DNA of 49,029 nucleotides from Parabacteroides sp. OttesenSCG-928-G21 (GTDB taxonomy: Bacteria; Bacteroidota; Bacteroidia; Bacteroidales; Tannerellaceae), in contig JAJDIA010000003.1 of NCBI GenBank assembly GCA_030266465.1, forward strand, positions 1-49,029. Reading direction: 5' to 3'. Below, in pieces: positions 1 to 8,424 of this stretch. Made by a program: the position numbers and the translations under genes. Every line of letters starts with the position of its first letter. The stretch's first letter is position 1. The notes beneath the pieces are model-generated. The model worked only from the letters and a program-made list of their open reading frames with translations, did not search any database and had not been told where the DNA came from.

Positions 1-238
1 GTTTTTTCATCATTTTCATCCTGTTTTTGCAAAGTGTGTGTTTCTGTAAAGCGGCTTATTTTGAAAAAATGTCATGAAATAGATCGTTTTTCTATCATTT
101 TGTTTTTTATGATTGTGGGGCAGGTTTTAGACGTGACATCGTTTAGTGGAAATGTAGATTTAATGTTATTTTCCTTCTATTTACGAGGAAATTGCCCTTT
201 TTTCTTTTTCTTTGTACTGAATTATCACATACAGATTT

Positions 239-991
239 ATGGACGACGAACAGGTAATGATGCTCCGTACGGAGGATTTGGTGAAAAAATATCGTAATCG
301 AACGGTGGTGAACCATGTTTCAGTAAATGTGAAGCAGGGCGAAATTGTTGGTTTGTTAGGCCCTAATGGCGCGGGTAAAACGACAACGTTTTATATGGCT
401 GTGGGGCTGGTTACTCCAAATGAGGGAAAGATTTTCCTGGATGATATGGAGATTACCAAATTTCCTGTTTATCAACGGGCACGAAAAGGGATTGGTTATT
501 TGGCGCAGGAGGCCTCTGTTTTTCGTAAAATGTCTGTTGAAGATAATATCCGTGCTGTACTTGAAATGACGGATAAATCATCTGAATATCAGAAAGAAAA
601 ACTGGAAAGCCTGATTGCTGAATTTGGTTTGGAGAAGGTAAGAAAGAATCTGGGAGATCAGTTGTCGGGGGGTGAACGTCGCCGTGCGGAAATTGCCCGT
701 TGTCTGGCTATCGACCCGAAATTTATCATGCTGGACGAACCGTTTGCTGGCGTAGACCCTATTGCTGTACAGGATATTCAGAGTATTGTGGCTCGTCTGA
801 AACATAAAAATATAGGTATCCTTATCACGGACCATAATGTGTATGAAACCCTGAGTATTTGTGATCGTGCCTACCTGCTCTTTGAAGGGAAAGTGCTATT
901 CCAGGGAACGGCTGAGGAATTGGCTGAAAATGAGATCGTACGTGAAAAATATCTGGGGAAAGACTTTATTCTTCGAAAGAAAGATTTTTAG
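239..991 (+). CDS. lptB: LPS export ABC transporter ATPase LptB
   Basis: This is the cytoplasmic ATPase that powers LptFG extraction of lipopolysaccharide from the inner membrane. The 250-residue protein shows Walker [10 protein letters not shown] (about residues 41-49), ABC signature LSGGERR (142-148), Walker B IMLDEP (163-168), a D-loop GVDP and the H-loop ITDHN with His199. The conserved [17 protein letters not shown] stretch after the Q-loop is typical of LptB rather than of generic ABC ATPases. The chosen ATG is the first in frame, and ATGs at 257 and 260 are possible alternatives. The 3' end overlaps the convergent membrane-protease gene by 26 bp. No other lpt gene is visible. The family assignment is secure from motifs; the partner proteins are known only from the family. 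Confidence 0.95.
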   Translation: MDDEQVMMLRTEDLVKKYRNRTVVNHVSVNVKQGEIVGLLGPNGAGKTTTFYMAVGLVTPNEGKIFLDDMEITKFPVYQRARKGIGYLAQEASVFRKMSVEDNIRAVLEMTDKSSEYQKEKLESLIAEFGLEKVRKNLGDQLSGGERRRAEIARCLAIDPKFIMLDEPFAGVDPIAVQDIQSIVARLKHKNIGILITDHNVYETLSICDRAYLLFEGKVLFQGTAEELAENEIVREKYLGKDFILRKKDF

Positions 992-1895
992 TCTCTTTTT
1001 CCTCCCGGTCAAGCCTTTGCCGGAGTTTTTTTACCACCATAACAAATAGGCCGAGAAAGAGAATGGCGACTATCGTATAGGGAATGATCTCCTGTTGCGA
1101 CAGATCTCCCGTCATGTAGTGATTTTCTTTCAATTCCGTGTTGGATAGGGTGATGACAGCCAACGCGTTGTTCATGAAATGGGCAAATATAGGCAGCCAG
1201 ATATTTTTACTCCAATAAACCAAATAACCAAAGAAAGCGCCTAAAAGCATACGGGGAAGAAAGCCGTAAAATTGCAGATGAAATGCGCTGAAAAGAATAG
1301 CCACCGACCATATTATCAGGTGTGGGTTTTTGCTCCATTTTCCGATAATGCGTTGCAGAGCGCCTCTGAAAAACATCTCTTCACCAATAGCTGCCGTAGC
1401 TGCTATAACCAATAAGTTGGCGAGTAATGACAAGAGGTTGTTTTCTGATAGAAATAGTTCGGTAAGTCTTGTCGCCGACTCTTCTTTTTCTTTCATCCAG
1501 GTTTCCACTGGAGCCAGAAAATCCGGTAATATCATTTGCCGGTTGAGTATTTCGGCCAGATTGATAGTGGGCATAATGAGAAACAAGCAGGCGAAAGCTA
1601 ACAGTAATGACAGGAGTCGTGGTGGTTTTTCGAAATAAAGGTATTGTTTCGGCTTCTCGCTGCATAGCCAGGCTATTCCTATGGTAGGCAGTATAAAGGT
1701 GCCTATGGCAGAGATGAATTGAATGAATCGGAGCATATCGATATGTTGGTACATATCGGCGTTAAACCCATATATTAAAAAGAATAATCCTAAGCCGATG
1801 AATGAAGCTAAGAAGGCACCTGTTAGCACGAATAACAATAAAAGAAGCAACTGTGCCCAAGCGGAACGTTCTGAAAAAAGACCTTTAAATCGCAT
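966..1895 (-). CDS. CPBP family intramembrane metalloprotease (CAAX protease-like)
   Basis: This 309-residue protein with several membrane segments belongs to the CPBP (Abi/Rce1-like) family of membrane-embedded metalloproteases. The three family motifs are visible: GEEMFFRG with Glu172, Glu173 and Arg177; the His-containing FSAFH segment (His206); and FAHFMNN (His239, Asn242/243). Hydrophobic stretches lie near residues 14-42, 60-77, 93-112, 154-170, 195-210 and 215-245. The substrate is unknown; such proteins process prenylated proteins, bacteriocins or signalling peptides in other bacteria. It stands alone, downstream of the RRM gene's terminator, and its 3' end overlaps lptB tail-to-tail by 26 bp. 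A -7-like box lies in the loop of that terminator (see findings). Confidence 0.88.
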   Translation of the reverse strand: MRFKGLFSERSAWAQLLLLLLFVLTGAFLASFIGLGLFFLIYGFNADMYQHIDMLRFIQFISAIGTFILPTIGIAWLCSEKPKQYLYFEKPPRLLSLLLAFACLFLIMPTINLAEILNRQMILPDFLAPVETWMKEKEESATRLTELFLSENNLLSLLANLLVIAATAAIGEEMFFRGALQRIIGKWSKNPHLIIWSVAILFSAFHLQFYGFLPRMLLGAFFGYLVYWSKNIWLPIFAHFMNNALAVITLSNTELKENHYMTGDLSQQEIIPYTIVAILFLGLFVMVVKKLRQRLDREEKETKNLSFEE

Positions 1896-1907
1896 GTTTT
1901 CTAATAT

Positions 1908-1949
1908 AAAAAAAACTCCTGCCCAAAGATAGGCAGAAGTTTTGTTTTT
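1908..1949 (-). terminator. Intrinsic terminator after the RRM gene
   Basis: An inverted repeat pairs CTGCC with GGCAG, extended by A/T-rich arms (AAAACT against AAGTTTT). Read on the minus strand the stem is followed by eight T residues, so it fits as the terminator of the RRM gene whose stop is at 1969. The plus-strand T run is interrupted, so activity in that direction is less certain. Confidence 0.75.
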
Positions 1950-1968
1950 ACTTTACTAAGATGTATAA

Positions 1969-2214
1969 TTACATTCTTGGACGAGCTTCTTTTACGACCA
2001 TTTGACGGCCTTCAAATTCCGCTTCATTTAATTCGTCAATCGCTTTCTTTGCATCAGAATCATCTGGCATTTCAACAAAAGCGAAGCCTTTAGAACGACC
2101 AGTTTCACGGTCTTTTACAATTTTTACGGATTCAACTGCTCCGTACTCTTCCATTACTTGTTTTAAATCATCTTCCCGAACGCGATAGTTCAGGTTACCA
2201 ATGTAAATGTTCAT
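1969..2214 (-). CDS. Small RRM-family RNA-binding protein
   Basis: This 81-residue protein consists of a single RNA recognition motif with RNP2 (IYIGNL, residues 2-7) and RNP1 (KGFAFVEM). Proteins of this kind are abundant in Bacteroidota, where they are regarded as global RNA-binding regulators (RbpA/RbpB type in Bacteroides). I start it at the ATG at 2214 because RNP2 begins there. The open frame extends upstream to 2298, but that extension reads as non-coding, Ile/Phe-rich leader. It is followed by a strong terminator and preceded by a long AT-rich leader, as expected for a monocistronic, highly expressed gene. RNA targets cannot be told from the sequence. Confidence 0.9.
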   Translation of the reverse strand: MNIYIGNLNYRVREDDLKQVMEEYGAVESVKIVKDRETGRSKGFAFVEMPDDSDAKKAIDELNEAEFEGRQMVVKEARPRM

Positions 2215-2361
2215 AAATAAGAAATTAATAATAAAAATGTTTACTTCATGAAAAAAGTAATAAACCGGAATTTCGTAACAGAGAAGAATATTCGACAAGT
2301 AACTGAAGAAAAGAAATCGACAAGTAAATGCAGAATCAAAAAACTATGTTATGAATGTTCT

Positions 2362-2377
2362 AAGGTATATATACCTT
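2362..2377. promoter_or_regulatory. Perfect 16-bp palindrome, possible operator
   Basis: The sequence AAGGTATATATACCTT equals its own reverse complement. It lies about 150 bp upstream of the RRM start codon in the divergent region. A dimeric regulator could bind here, but no function is established and chance in AT-rich DNA is possible. Confidence 0.3.
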
Positions 2378-2543
2378 TATTCATGCTGCAAAGAAAGCCA
2401 AATATTTTCGATAAACAAGATTTTTCAAGAAAAATAACTTAATTCAGAGCTTTTTAGGGCATTTTTTTAAGGTAATTATTGATTTTGATAGAAGTAAGAG
2501 AGTTTTAAAACAGAAAAGGGAATGGTCGTTTATTCTATGATAG

Positions 2544-2575
2544 TTTGTTGTATTACTGAAATGAAAGTATCTTTG
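2544..2575 (+). promoter_or_regulatory. Bacteroidetes-type promoter of the rluA-dsbD-mazG operon
   Basis: TTTG at 2544-2547 is followed after 20 bp by TATCTTTG at 2568-2575. This matches the Bacteroides primary-sigma consensus (TTTG, about 19-21 bp, TAnnTTTG). The start codon is 22 bp downstream of the -7 box. Confidence 0.75.
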
Positions 2576-2597
2576 TACATTATAAAAAGAAAACAAA

Positions 2598-3515
2598 ATG
2601 GGAAGAAATACAGCCGGTAAGGATACGAATCAACATAGGAATCAACGAATGAGAAAGGTGACGGTTCAGACTGCTACGACCTTATTGGCTTTCTTGTTTG
2701 ATTTGTTAAAAGGGCAAAGTAAAAGTTCCGTGAAATCTTTGCTTTCTCATAGGCAGATTTCAGTCAACGGGAAAGTCGCTACACAGTTTGATGCACCATT
2801 AGAACCGAATGATATTGTAGGTATTAGCTACGAACATGGGAAGCCTGAATTTAACCATCCTGAATTGACTATTGTTTGGGAAGATGATGATCTTATTGTG
2901 GTCAATAAAAAGGATGGTTTGTTGTCTGTTGCCAGTCTTAAAGAGAAAGAAAAAAATGCATTTTCTTTACTGAAAGCTTACGTAAAAAAAGCAGATCTGA
3001 GAAATAAAATATTCACTGTTCATCGTTTGGATAGAGGTGTTTCGGGTCTGATGTTGTTTGTGAAAAACAAACATGCACAAGATAAACTACAGCTGCATTG
3101 GAATAAACTGGTTCATAAATATGAATTTGTAGGTGTGGTGGAAGGCCAACCGGAAAAAAATACCGGAATGTTGACCTCCTTGGTTACAGAAGATCCTGAG
3201 GCACGGACGTTCATTACAGTAGAAGGAAAGGGGAGTGAGGTTTTTACCCGATATAAGGTGTTGCGAACGAATGGCAACTATTCTTTACTGGTGTTGTCTA
3301 TTGATTCCGGACGGAAAAACCAAATACGTACATTGCTGGCACAGCAAGGATATCCTATTGCGGGAGATGCAAAAAATAAAGCACAAACCAGTCCAGCCGG
3401 CCGCTTGATGCTGCATTCCGGGAAACTTCATTTTACGCATCCGGTTACCGGGAAGGAAATGCAATTTGAAGTACCGATGCCTTCTTCGTTTAGGACAATA
3501 ACAAAAAAACAATAA
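2598..3515 (+). CDS. RluA family pseudouridine synthase
   Basis: This enzyme isomerises specific uridines in rRNA or tRNA to pseudouridine. The 305-residue protein has a basic N-terminal tail, an S4-like RNA-binding domain (about 28-80) and the catalytic domain (about 88-290). The catalytic motif HRLDRGVSG lies at 142-150 with the nucleophile Asp145, and the later GRKNQIRTLLAQQGYPIAGD motif is also present. The target uridine cannot be told from sequence. It is the first gene of an apparent operon: the next gene starts 10 bp after its stop. Confidence 0.92.
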   Translation: MGRNTAGKDTNQHRNQRMRKVTVQTATTLLAFLFDLLKGQSKSSVKSLLSHRQISVNGKVATQFDAPLEPNDIVGISYEHGKPEFNHPELTIVWEDDDLIVVNKKDGLLSVASLKEKEKNAFSLLKAYVKKADLRNKIFTVHRLDRGVSGLMLFVKNKHAQDKLQLHWNKLVHKYEFVGVVEGQPEKNTGMLTSLVTEDPEARTFITVEGKGSEVFTRYKVLRTNGNYSLLVLSIDSGRKNQIRTLLAQQGYPIAGDAKNKAQTSPAGRLMLHSGKLHFTHPVTGKEMQFEVPMPSSFRTITKKQ

Positions 3516-3525
3516 CAATATCAAG

Positions 3526-5559
3526 ATGAAGAAAACCTTAATTTGTTTGTTTTTAATGCTGTGTTGTATGCAGTTTGCCTATACACAGATATTAACCCCG
3601 GTCAAATGGACAATTGAACTGGAGGATGACGGAAAAGCGGAGAAATTCATTCTCTTTACGGCTGTCTCTGATCGCGGTTGGCATCTTTATGATATGAATT
3701 TGCCGGCGGGAGGCCCGATTTCGACCTCTTTTTCTTTTGAAGTTCTGGAAGGCGTAGAGTTAATCGGTGAACCGGTGGCTTCGAAAAAACCGACAGCGGT
3801 GTATGATGAATTATTTTCCATGGAACTGCGTTGGTATGAAGGAACGGTCTCTTTTCGTCAGAGTTTCCGGGTGACTGATCCGTCGAATGTTAAGATAGAG
3901 GGAGAGTTGGAGTTTATGGCCTGTGATGATGCGACCTGTTTGCCTCCGGAAAGGATTGAGTTCGATTTTGATAAGAGGAATATACGCGTGGATGATGTTT
4001 TAACGGAACAAGTAACGGACAATGAAGGAGCATCGGCCGAACATTCACAGAATACTTCGACAGGTACAATGAGTGAATCTGCTCTGTTAAGTCCTGTTGA
4101 GATTCCTCAGAAATTAACCAATGATGTTTCTCTCTGGACACCTGTCATCGAAGAATTAAAAGCCTTTGGTGATAGTACGGTTTCTGCAGCAGATAGATCC
4201 TGGATCTATATCTTCCTGGCTGGTTTTTTGGGAGGTTTGATAGCTTTGTTAACGCCTTGTGTATGGCCGATGATTCCGATGACGGTTAGCTTTTTCCTGA
4301 AACGAACCAAAAGTCGCCGGAAAGCTATTCGGGATGCGATAATTTATGGTTTGTCCATTGTCGTGATTTATTTGCTGATGGGGTTATTGATTACGGGAAT
4401 CTTTGGCGCCAGTGCATTGAATGATTTGTCGACGAATGCCGTATTCAACTTGTTGTTTTTTGCCTTGCTGATTCTGTTTGCCGTTTCATTCTTTGGCGCA
4501 TTTGAACTAGTATTGCCTGCATCCTGGACAAATAAACTGGATAGTAAAGCCGATTCAACGTCCGGAATTCTGAGTATTTTCTTTATGGCCTTTACATTGG
4601 TATTGGTTTCTTTCTCCTGTACAGGACCGATTATCGGAACGCTCCTTGTGCAAGCAGCTACTATGGGTTCATTGTTTGGACCGGCAATTGGTATGTTTGG
4701 TTTTGCTTTAGCCCTGGCTATCCCGTTTGCCTTTTTTGCGATTTTCCCGAATATGTTGCAGAATATGCCGAAGTCCGGCGGTTGGCTGAATTCGGTTAAG
4801 GTCGTATTAGGTTTTCTGGAATTAGCATTGGCACTGAAATTTTTGTCGGTTGCAGATTTAGCTTATGGCTGGCGTATTCTGGACAGAGAGGTTTTTCTTG
4901 TATTATGGATTGTGATTTTTGCATTATTAGGTCTTTACCTGATTGGAAAAATAAAATTCAAGCATGATAGTGAATTGAAATATGTTTCTGTCTCACGTTT
5001 GTTCATGGCAATTGTATCATTTGCTTTTGCTCTTTATATGGTGCCCGGATTATGGGGAGCGCCATTGAAAGCGATCAGTGCTTTTGCTCCTCCTTTATAT
5101 ACGCAGGATTTCAGCCTTTATGAAGATGAGGTTCATGCACAATTTGATGATTATGAATCCGGTATGGCTTATGCTGCCCGGAATAATAAACCGGTGATAA
5201 TAGACTTCTCGGGTTATGGTTGTGTTAATTGCCGTAAGATGGAGGCTTCGGTGTGGACTGATCCGCAAGTCAAACAAATATTGGAAAATGAGTATGTTCT
5301 GATTACCTTGTTTGTAGATGATAAGACTAAACTTCCGGAGGTAATTGAAATAGAAGAGTATGGGAAAAAGCGCAAATTGAAGACGATAGGTGATAAATGG
5401 AGTTATTTACAACGCAGTAAATTTGGGGCTAACGCGCAACCATTCTATGTGTTGTTGGATAATGAAGGTAAGCCGTTGGCTCCATCCTATGCTTATGATG
5501 AAAATATAGCTAAATATGTGCAGTTTCTGCAAAATGGATTAAGGCGTTATAAACAATAA
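3526..5559 (+). CDS. DsbD-like protein-disulfide reductase (membrane thiol transporter with thioredoxin domain)
   Basis: It transfers reducing equivalents from cytoplasmic thioredoxin across the inner membrane to periplasmic thiol proteins. The 677-residue protein begins with a signal peptide (about 1-20). A DsbD-alpha-like domain with Cys133 and Cys138 (CDDATC) follows, then eight or so membrane segments (about 226-510) with the redox cysteines in LTPCVWP (Cys245) and SFSCTGP (Cys365). The C-terminal thioredoxin-like domain carries CVNC (Cys566, Cys569). This order (alpha, transmembrane, gamma) is that of full-length DsbD. It sits in an operon with rluA-type and mazG genes without an obvious functional link. 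Periplasmic partners are not encoded nearby. Confidence 0.93.
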   Translation: MKKTLICLFLMLCCMQFAYTQILTPVKWTIELEDDGKAEKFILFTAVSDRGWHLYDMNLPAGGPISTSFSFEVLEGVELIGEPVASKKPTAVYDELFSMELRWYEGTVSFRQSFRVTDPSNVKIEGELEFMACDDATCLPPERIEFDFDKRNIRVDDVLTEQVTDNEGASAEHSQNTSTGTMSESALLSPVEIPQKLTNDVSLWTPVIEELKAFGDSTVSAADRSWIYIFLAGFLGGLIALLTPCVWPMIPMTVSFFLKRTKSRRKAIRDAIIYGLSIVVIYLLMGLLITGIFGASALNDLSTNAVFNLLFFALLILFAVSFFGAFELVLPASWTNKLDSKADSTSGILSIFFMAFTLVLVSFSCTGPIIGTLLVQAATMGSLFGPAIGMFGFALALAIPFAFFAIFPNMLQNMPKSGGWLNSVKVVLGFLELALALKFLSVADLAYGWRILDREVFLVLWIVIFALLGLYLIGKIKFKHDSELKYVSVSRLFMAIVSFAFALYMVPGLWGAPLKAISAFAPPLYTQDFSLYEDEVHAQFDDYESGMAYAARNNKPVIIDFSGYGCVNCRKMEASVWTDPQVKQILENEYVLITLFVDDKTKLPEVIEIEEYGKKRKLKTIGDKWSYLQRSKFGANAQPFYVLLDNEGKPLAPSYAYDENIAKYVQFLQNGLRRYKQ

Positions 5560-5560
5560 A

Positions 5561-6358
5561 ATGAATACAAGAGAAGAAAAAATGGAGGCGTTCGGGCGTT
5601 TGCTGGATGTTATGGATGAGTTGCGTGAAAAATGCCCGTGGGATAAAAAACAAACGAATGAGAGTCTGCGATCAAATACGATAGAAGAAACGTATGAATT
5701 GTGTGATGCCATTATCCGGGAAGATAATACCGATATAAAAAAAGAATTAGGGGATCTTTTACTGCACATTGTGTTTTACGCAAAAATAGCGGAAGAGAAA
5801 CAGACATTTGATATAAAAGATGTCTGCGATGCGCTCTGTCAGAAACTTATATTCAGACATCCACATATTTTTGGAGATGAAAAGGCTGAAACTTCCGGAC
5901 AGGTTGAACAAAGCTGGGAACAGATTAAACTGAAAGAAAAAGGGGGCAATAAAACCGTATTGGAGGGTGTTCCTGCCGCTTTGCCTTCCGTCGTAAAAGC
6001 GCATCGTATTCAGGATAAGGCCCGAAATGTCGGTTTTGATTGGGCGCAACGTGAACAGGTGTGGGATAAGGTGAATGAAGAGTTTCATGAACTGAAGAGT
6101 GAGATCGATCATATGGACAACGATAAAATGGAAGCTGAATTTGGCGATCTGTTTTTCAGTATGATTAACGCAGCCCGTTTGTATAAAATTAATCCGGATA
6201 ACGCTTTGGAACGTACTAACCAGAAGTTTATCAGACGTTTTAATTATGTAGAAGCCCAAATTAATGAGCGGGGCGGGTCATTGAAAGAGACCTCATTAGA
6301 AGAGATGGATCGACTTTGGAATGAGGCAAAGGCAAACGAGGTATTAGGCACAAACTAG
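5561..6358 (+). CDS. mazG: Nucleoside triphosphate pyrophosphohydrolase MazG
   Basis: It hydrolyses (d)NTPs to NMP and pyrophosphate, cleansing aberrant nucleotides. The 265-residue protein shows the two-repeat MazG layout. The first repeat contains REKCPWDKKQT, then the metal-binding EE(T)YE at 42-46 and ELGD at 62-65. The second repeat has EFHELKSEI and EFGDLFFSMINAARL. The start is one base after the dsbD-like stop. An alternative ATG lies seven codons in (5582), but the conserved homology appears to begin at the first one. It is the last gene of the operon before a new promoter. Confidence 0.93.
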   Translation: MNTREEKMEAFGRLLDVMDELREKCPWDKKQTNESLRSNTIEETYELCDAIIREDNTDIKKELGDLLLHIVFYAKIAEEKQTFDIKDVCDALCQKLIFRHPHIFGDEKAETSGQVEQSWEQIKLKEKGGNKTVLEGVPAALPSVVKAHRIQDKARNVGFDWAQREQVWDKVNEEFHELKSEIDHMDNDKMEAEFGDLFFSMINAARLYKINPDNALERTNQKFIRRFNYVEAQINERGGSLKETSLEEMDRLWNEAKANEVLGTN

Positions 6359-6417
6359 TTATATGTATAAGATCTTCTATTAAATACGAATGATAATATA
6401 GTGCATAATCTATATCG

Positions 6418-6449
6418 TTTGATTCAGAAAAATAAATTGTTTACATTTA
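6418..6449 (+). promoter_or_regulatory. Bacteroidetes-type promoter of the ECF sigma operon
   Basis: TTTG at 6418-6421 is followed after 20 bp by TACATTTA at 6442-6449, close to the TAnnTTTG consensus. The sigma-factor ATG is 16 bp further on, leaving a very short leader. Confidence 0.6.
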
Positions 6450-6465
6450 CCGCAAAATAGAAAGA

Positions 6466-7017
6466 ATGCAACAATATACGGAAGACGAAATAGTAGCTCA
6501 ATTGCGCGATCCTGCTCAACAACGAGATGCTTTCGCCTTGGTGGTGAGTATTTATGGGGAAAAGTTGTATTGGCAGATTCGGAAGATGGTGTTAAGCCAT
6601 GATGACGCAAATGATTTGTTGCAAAACACCTTCTTAAAAGCATGGATGAATATTGACTATTTCAGGGGTGAGGCAAAACTTTCTACCTGGCTTTATAAAA
6701 TAGCCATAAATGAATGTATTACCTTTCTGAACCGTCAAAGAAGTCAAAATAATATTTCTATAGATGATACGGATGTTTTCCTCCTTGAACGATTGAAAGG
6801 GGATGACTATTTTGATGGGGATGAAGCGCAAGAAAAGTTGCAGAAAGCTATTTTGTTGTTACCCGAGAAGCAGCGTCTGGTATTTAATATGAAGTATTAT
6901 GAAGAAATGAAATATGAGGATATGTCGGAGATCTTAGGAACTTCAGTAGGGGCATTAAAAGCCTCTTATCATCATGCCGTGAAAAAAATTGAAGATTTTT
7001 TATTAAAAGCTAATTAA
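6466..7017 (+). CDS. ECF-type RNA polymerase sigma factor
   Basis: This 183-residue sigma-70 family protein contains only regions 2 and 4, the extracytoplasmic-function layout. Region 2 spans about residues 25-90, with DDANDLLQNTFLKAW and the -10-melting segment FRGEAKLSTWLYKIAINE. Region 4 spans about 125-180 with LLLPEKQRLVFNMKYYEEMKYEDM and a helix-turn-helix SEILGTSVGALKASYHHA. It is followed after 46 bp by a one-TM protein and then by a Spy/CpxP-like periplasmic protein. This suggests a sigma, anti-sigma and periplasmic-sensor module responding to envelope stress. Target promoters are not known. Confidence 0.9.
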   Translation: MQQYTEDEIVAQLRDPAQQRDAFALVVSIYGEKLYWQIRKMVLSHDDANDLLQNTFLKAWMNIDYFRGEAKLSTWLYKIAINECITFLNRQRSQNNISIDDTDVFLLERLKGDDYFDGDEAQEKLQKAILLLPEKQRLVFNMKYYEEMKYEDMSEILGTSVGALKASYHHAVKKIEDFLLKAN

Positions 7018-7063
7018 ACCTTTTAGAGGTCGTTTAGTCATATTATCGTTAAAGAGTGAGCGT

Positions 7064-7459
7064 ATGAAAAAAAAGCAATCACATTTGGATCAACTTAAGA
7101 AAGATAATCCTTTTAAAGTTCCAGACGGATACATGGAAGGGTTGACTCAGCAGATAATGAGTCAGCTCCCTAAAAAAGAGCCGGTGGAAGTGAAACGGAT
7201 TACCATGACTGACCGTATTCGCCCATGGCTGTATCTGGCTGCTGTATTTGCCGGTTTAGGCTTGTTCTTCAAAGCGATTATCGGTATCTCAACAAGTGAT
7301 GGAGCAGGGGCCGCCGCTGATTCTCTTTTGGTGCATAATACGAATATGCCTTATTCTTCATACGTAGAGACGTATAATGAAGATGAAGAGTATCTGGAAT
7401 ATATAGAAACCCAATATGCTAATTATCTATTGGCAGAAGAGTGGGATTTTTATGAATAA
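7064..7459 (+). CDS. One-TM protein of sigma operon, putative anti-sigma factor
   Basis: I do not recognise this 131-residue protein as a named family. It has a cytoplasmic-looking basic N-terminus (about 1-45, with NPFKVPDGYMEGLTQQIMSQLP), one membrane segment (about 52-72, WLYLAAVFAGLGLFFKAI), and an acidic, Tyr/Glu-rich C-terminal tail on the far side. The N-terminal phrase FKVPDGYFE-like is common in small proteins encoded next to Bacteroidota ECF sigma factors. Position directly after the sigma gene and the topology suggest an anti-sigma role, but no zinc-binding or classical anti-sigma motif is visible. Confidence 0.75.
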   Translation: MKKKQSHLDQLKKDNPFKVPDGYMEGLTQQIMSQLPKKEPVEVKRITMTDRIRPWLYLAAVFAGLGLFFKAIIGISTSDGAGAAADSLLVHNTNMPYSSYVETYNEDEEYLEYIETQYANYLLAEEWDFYE

Positions 7460-7508
7460 AATGATAATAAATAACGATATTTAAAACATTTTTGTAATTG
7501 AGGCTTGT

Positions 7509-8012
7509 ATGAATAGAATATTTTTCTTTACATTTGTGACGTTTTTAATGGCATTTTCTACTGAGTCGTTTTCTCAGGAAAATAGGTCGCAAAGACCTCC
7601 GGAGAGAGAACCATTTGATAGAGGGACATTCGAAACGAGAAGAAATGCTTTTATTACAGCAGATATGGGGTTGACCCCGGAGGAAGCTGCAGCATTTATT
7701 CCTTTGGCGGATGAGTTACGCCAAAGAACATTCGAAGCCGGAAATGATTGTCGAAGACTTCAACGGGAAGTTATGAGACGAAAAGACCTGACTGATGCAG
7801 ACTATCTGAAATTGATAAATGAATGTGTAGAAGTCAGTATGAAAGAGGCTCAACTCGAGCGAGAGTATTATGAGCAGTTTAAGAAAATTTTGCCTCCTGG
7901 GAAGTTGATAAAATATAGAGATGCTGAAAATAAATTTGCACGTTTCTTTATGGAAAACAGAGGAGGAGGACAGGGAAGACCTGGTGACAGGGAAGAACCT
8001 AGAAGAAATTGA
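7509..8012 (+). CDS. Spy/CpxP-like periplasmic protein
   Basis: This 167-residue protein has a signal peptide (about 1-22, ending FSTESFSQ). A helical, charged region follows (ADMGLTPEEAAAFIPLADELRQRTFEA, then EREYYEQFKKILPPGKLIKYRDAENKFARFF), and the C-terminus is Gly/Arg-rich. The repeated LTPEEA and LPPGKLIKYRDAE patterns resemble the LTxxQ-type Spy/CpxP and CnrX-type periplasmic stress or metal sensors. Its place after an ECF sigma factor and a one-TM protein suggests it tunes that system, or is itself an envelope chaperone. The family call is from pattern only. Confidence 0.75.
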   Translation: MNRIFFFTFVTFLMAFSTESFSQENRSQRPPEREPFDRGTFETRRNAFITADMGLTPEEAAAFIPLADELRQRTFEAGNDCRRLQREVMRRKDLTDADYLKLINECVEVSMKEAQLEREYYEQFKKILPPGKLIKYRDAENKFARFFMENRGGGQGRPGDREEPRRN

Positions 8013-8081
8013 AATTTGAAATAAGAAATATTATCATTATTTGTGTTTTTTGTTTAGATTTAGTTTTGGCGTTTAAGTTAA

Positions 8082-8125
8082 GGGAGGGGTGGCGACGTGA
8101 TGTCGGTTCCCCTTTATTTTTTTAT
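8082..8125 (+). terminator. Intrinsic terminator after the sigma operon
   Basis: GGGG and CGAC pair with GTCG and CCCC around a GTGAT loop, with a small internal loop. The stem is followed by TTTATTTTTTT on the plus strand. It lies 70 bp past the last sigma-operon stop. Confidence 0.7.
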
Positions 8126-8297
8126 AGATTCTTTGTCTATAATTGATTACTACTATATCATGCTCTTTATAACTGTGATAAAGAACTTCACTATTTTATA
8201 GCTGTTCAGTCTATTCCCCTCAATTTCTCTTTTCCAATGGGATAACAAGAAAGAGAAATAAACAGGAAGTTCCCTTTTCTTTTTTGATGAATCCTTA

Positions 8298-8305
8298 TAT
8301 ATTTG
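8298..8305 (+). promoter_or_regulatory. Possible -7 box for the reductase operon
   Basis: TATATTTG matches the TAnnTTTG consensus. No TTTG sits at the right distance upstream, and the implied leader is about 113 bases, so this is tentative. Confidence 0.35.
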
Positions 8306-8424
8306 CAAATTAAGTGACATAACAAGAGAAAGCCATAATTACAGGATAATTTCGTATGAAAATAAATCCTTATTTCAACAGAATAATCGTAAAGTAAATA
8401 ACCACCCACTAAAATGATGCCATT

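Larger units (their letters stand above)
2215..2597. other. Divergent intergenic region between RRM gene and rluA-type gene
   Basis: This AT-rich, 383-bp stretch has no convincing gene. It holds the leader of the RRM gene, a perfect 16-bp palindrome at 2362-2377 and a good plus-strand promoter at 2544-2575. I found no clear minus-strand TAnnTTTG box for the RRM gene. Confidence 0.6.
8013..8424. other. Intergenic region between sigma operon and aldo/keto reductase operon
   Basis: These 412 bases contain a terminator (8082-8125) and a TATATTTG -7-like box (8298-8305). I see no convincing gene; the 67-codon minus-strand frame at 8206-8409 has no family features. Confidence 0.6.

Noticed and set aside
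34-297. Gene upstream of lptB
   Set aside because: The frame overlaps lptB, is Phe-rich and low in complexity, and has no recognisable feature. Positions 1-238 otherwise look non-coding.
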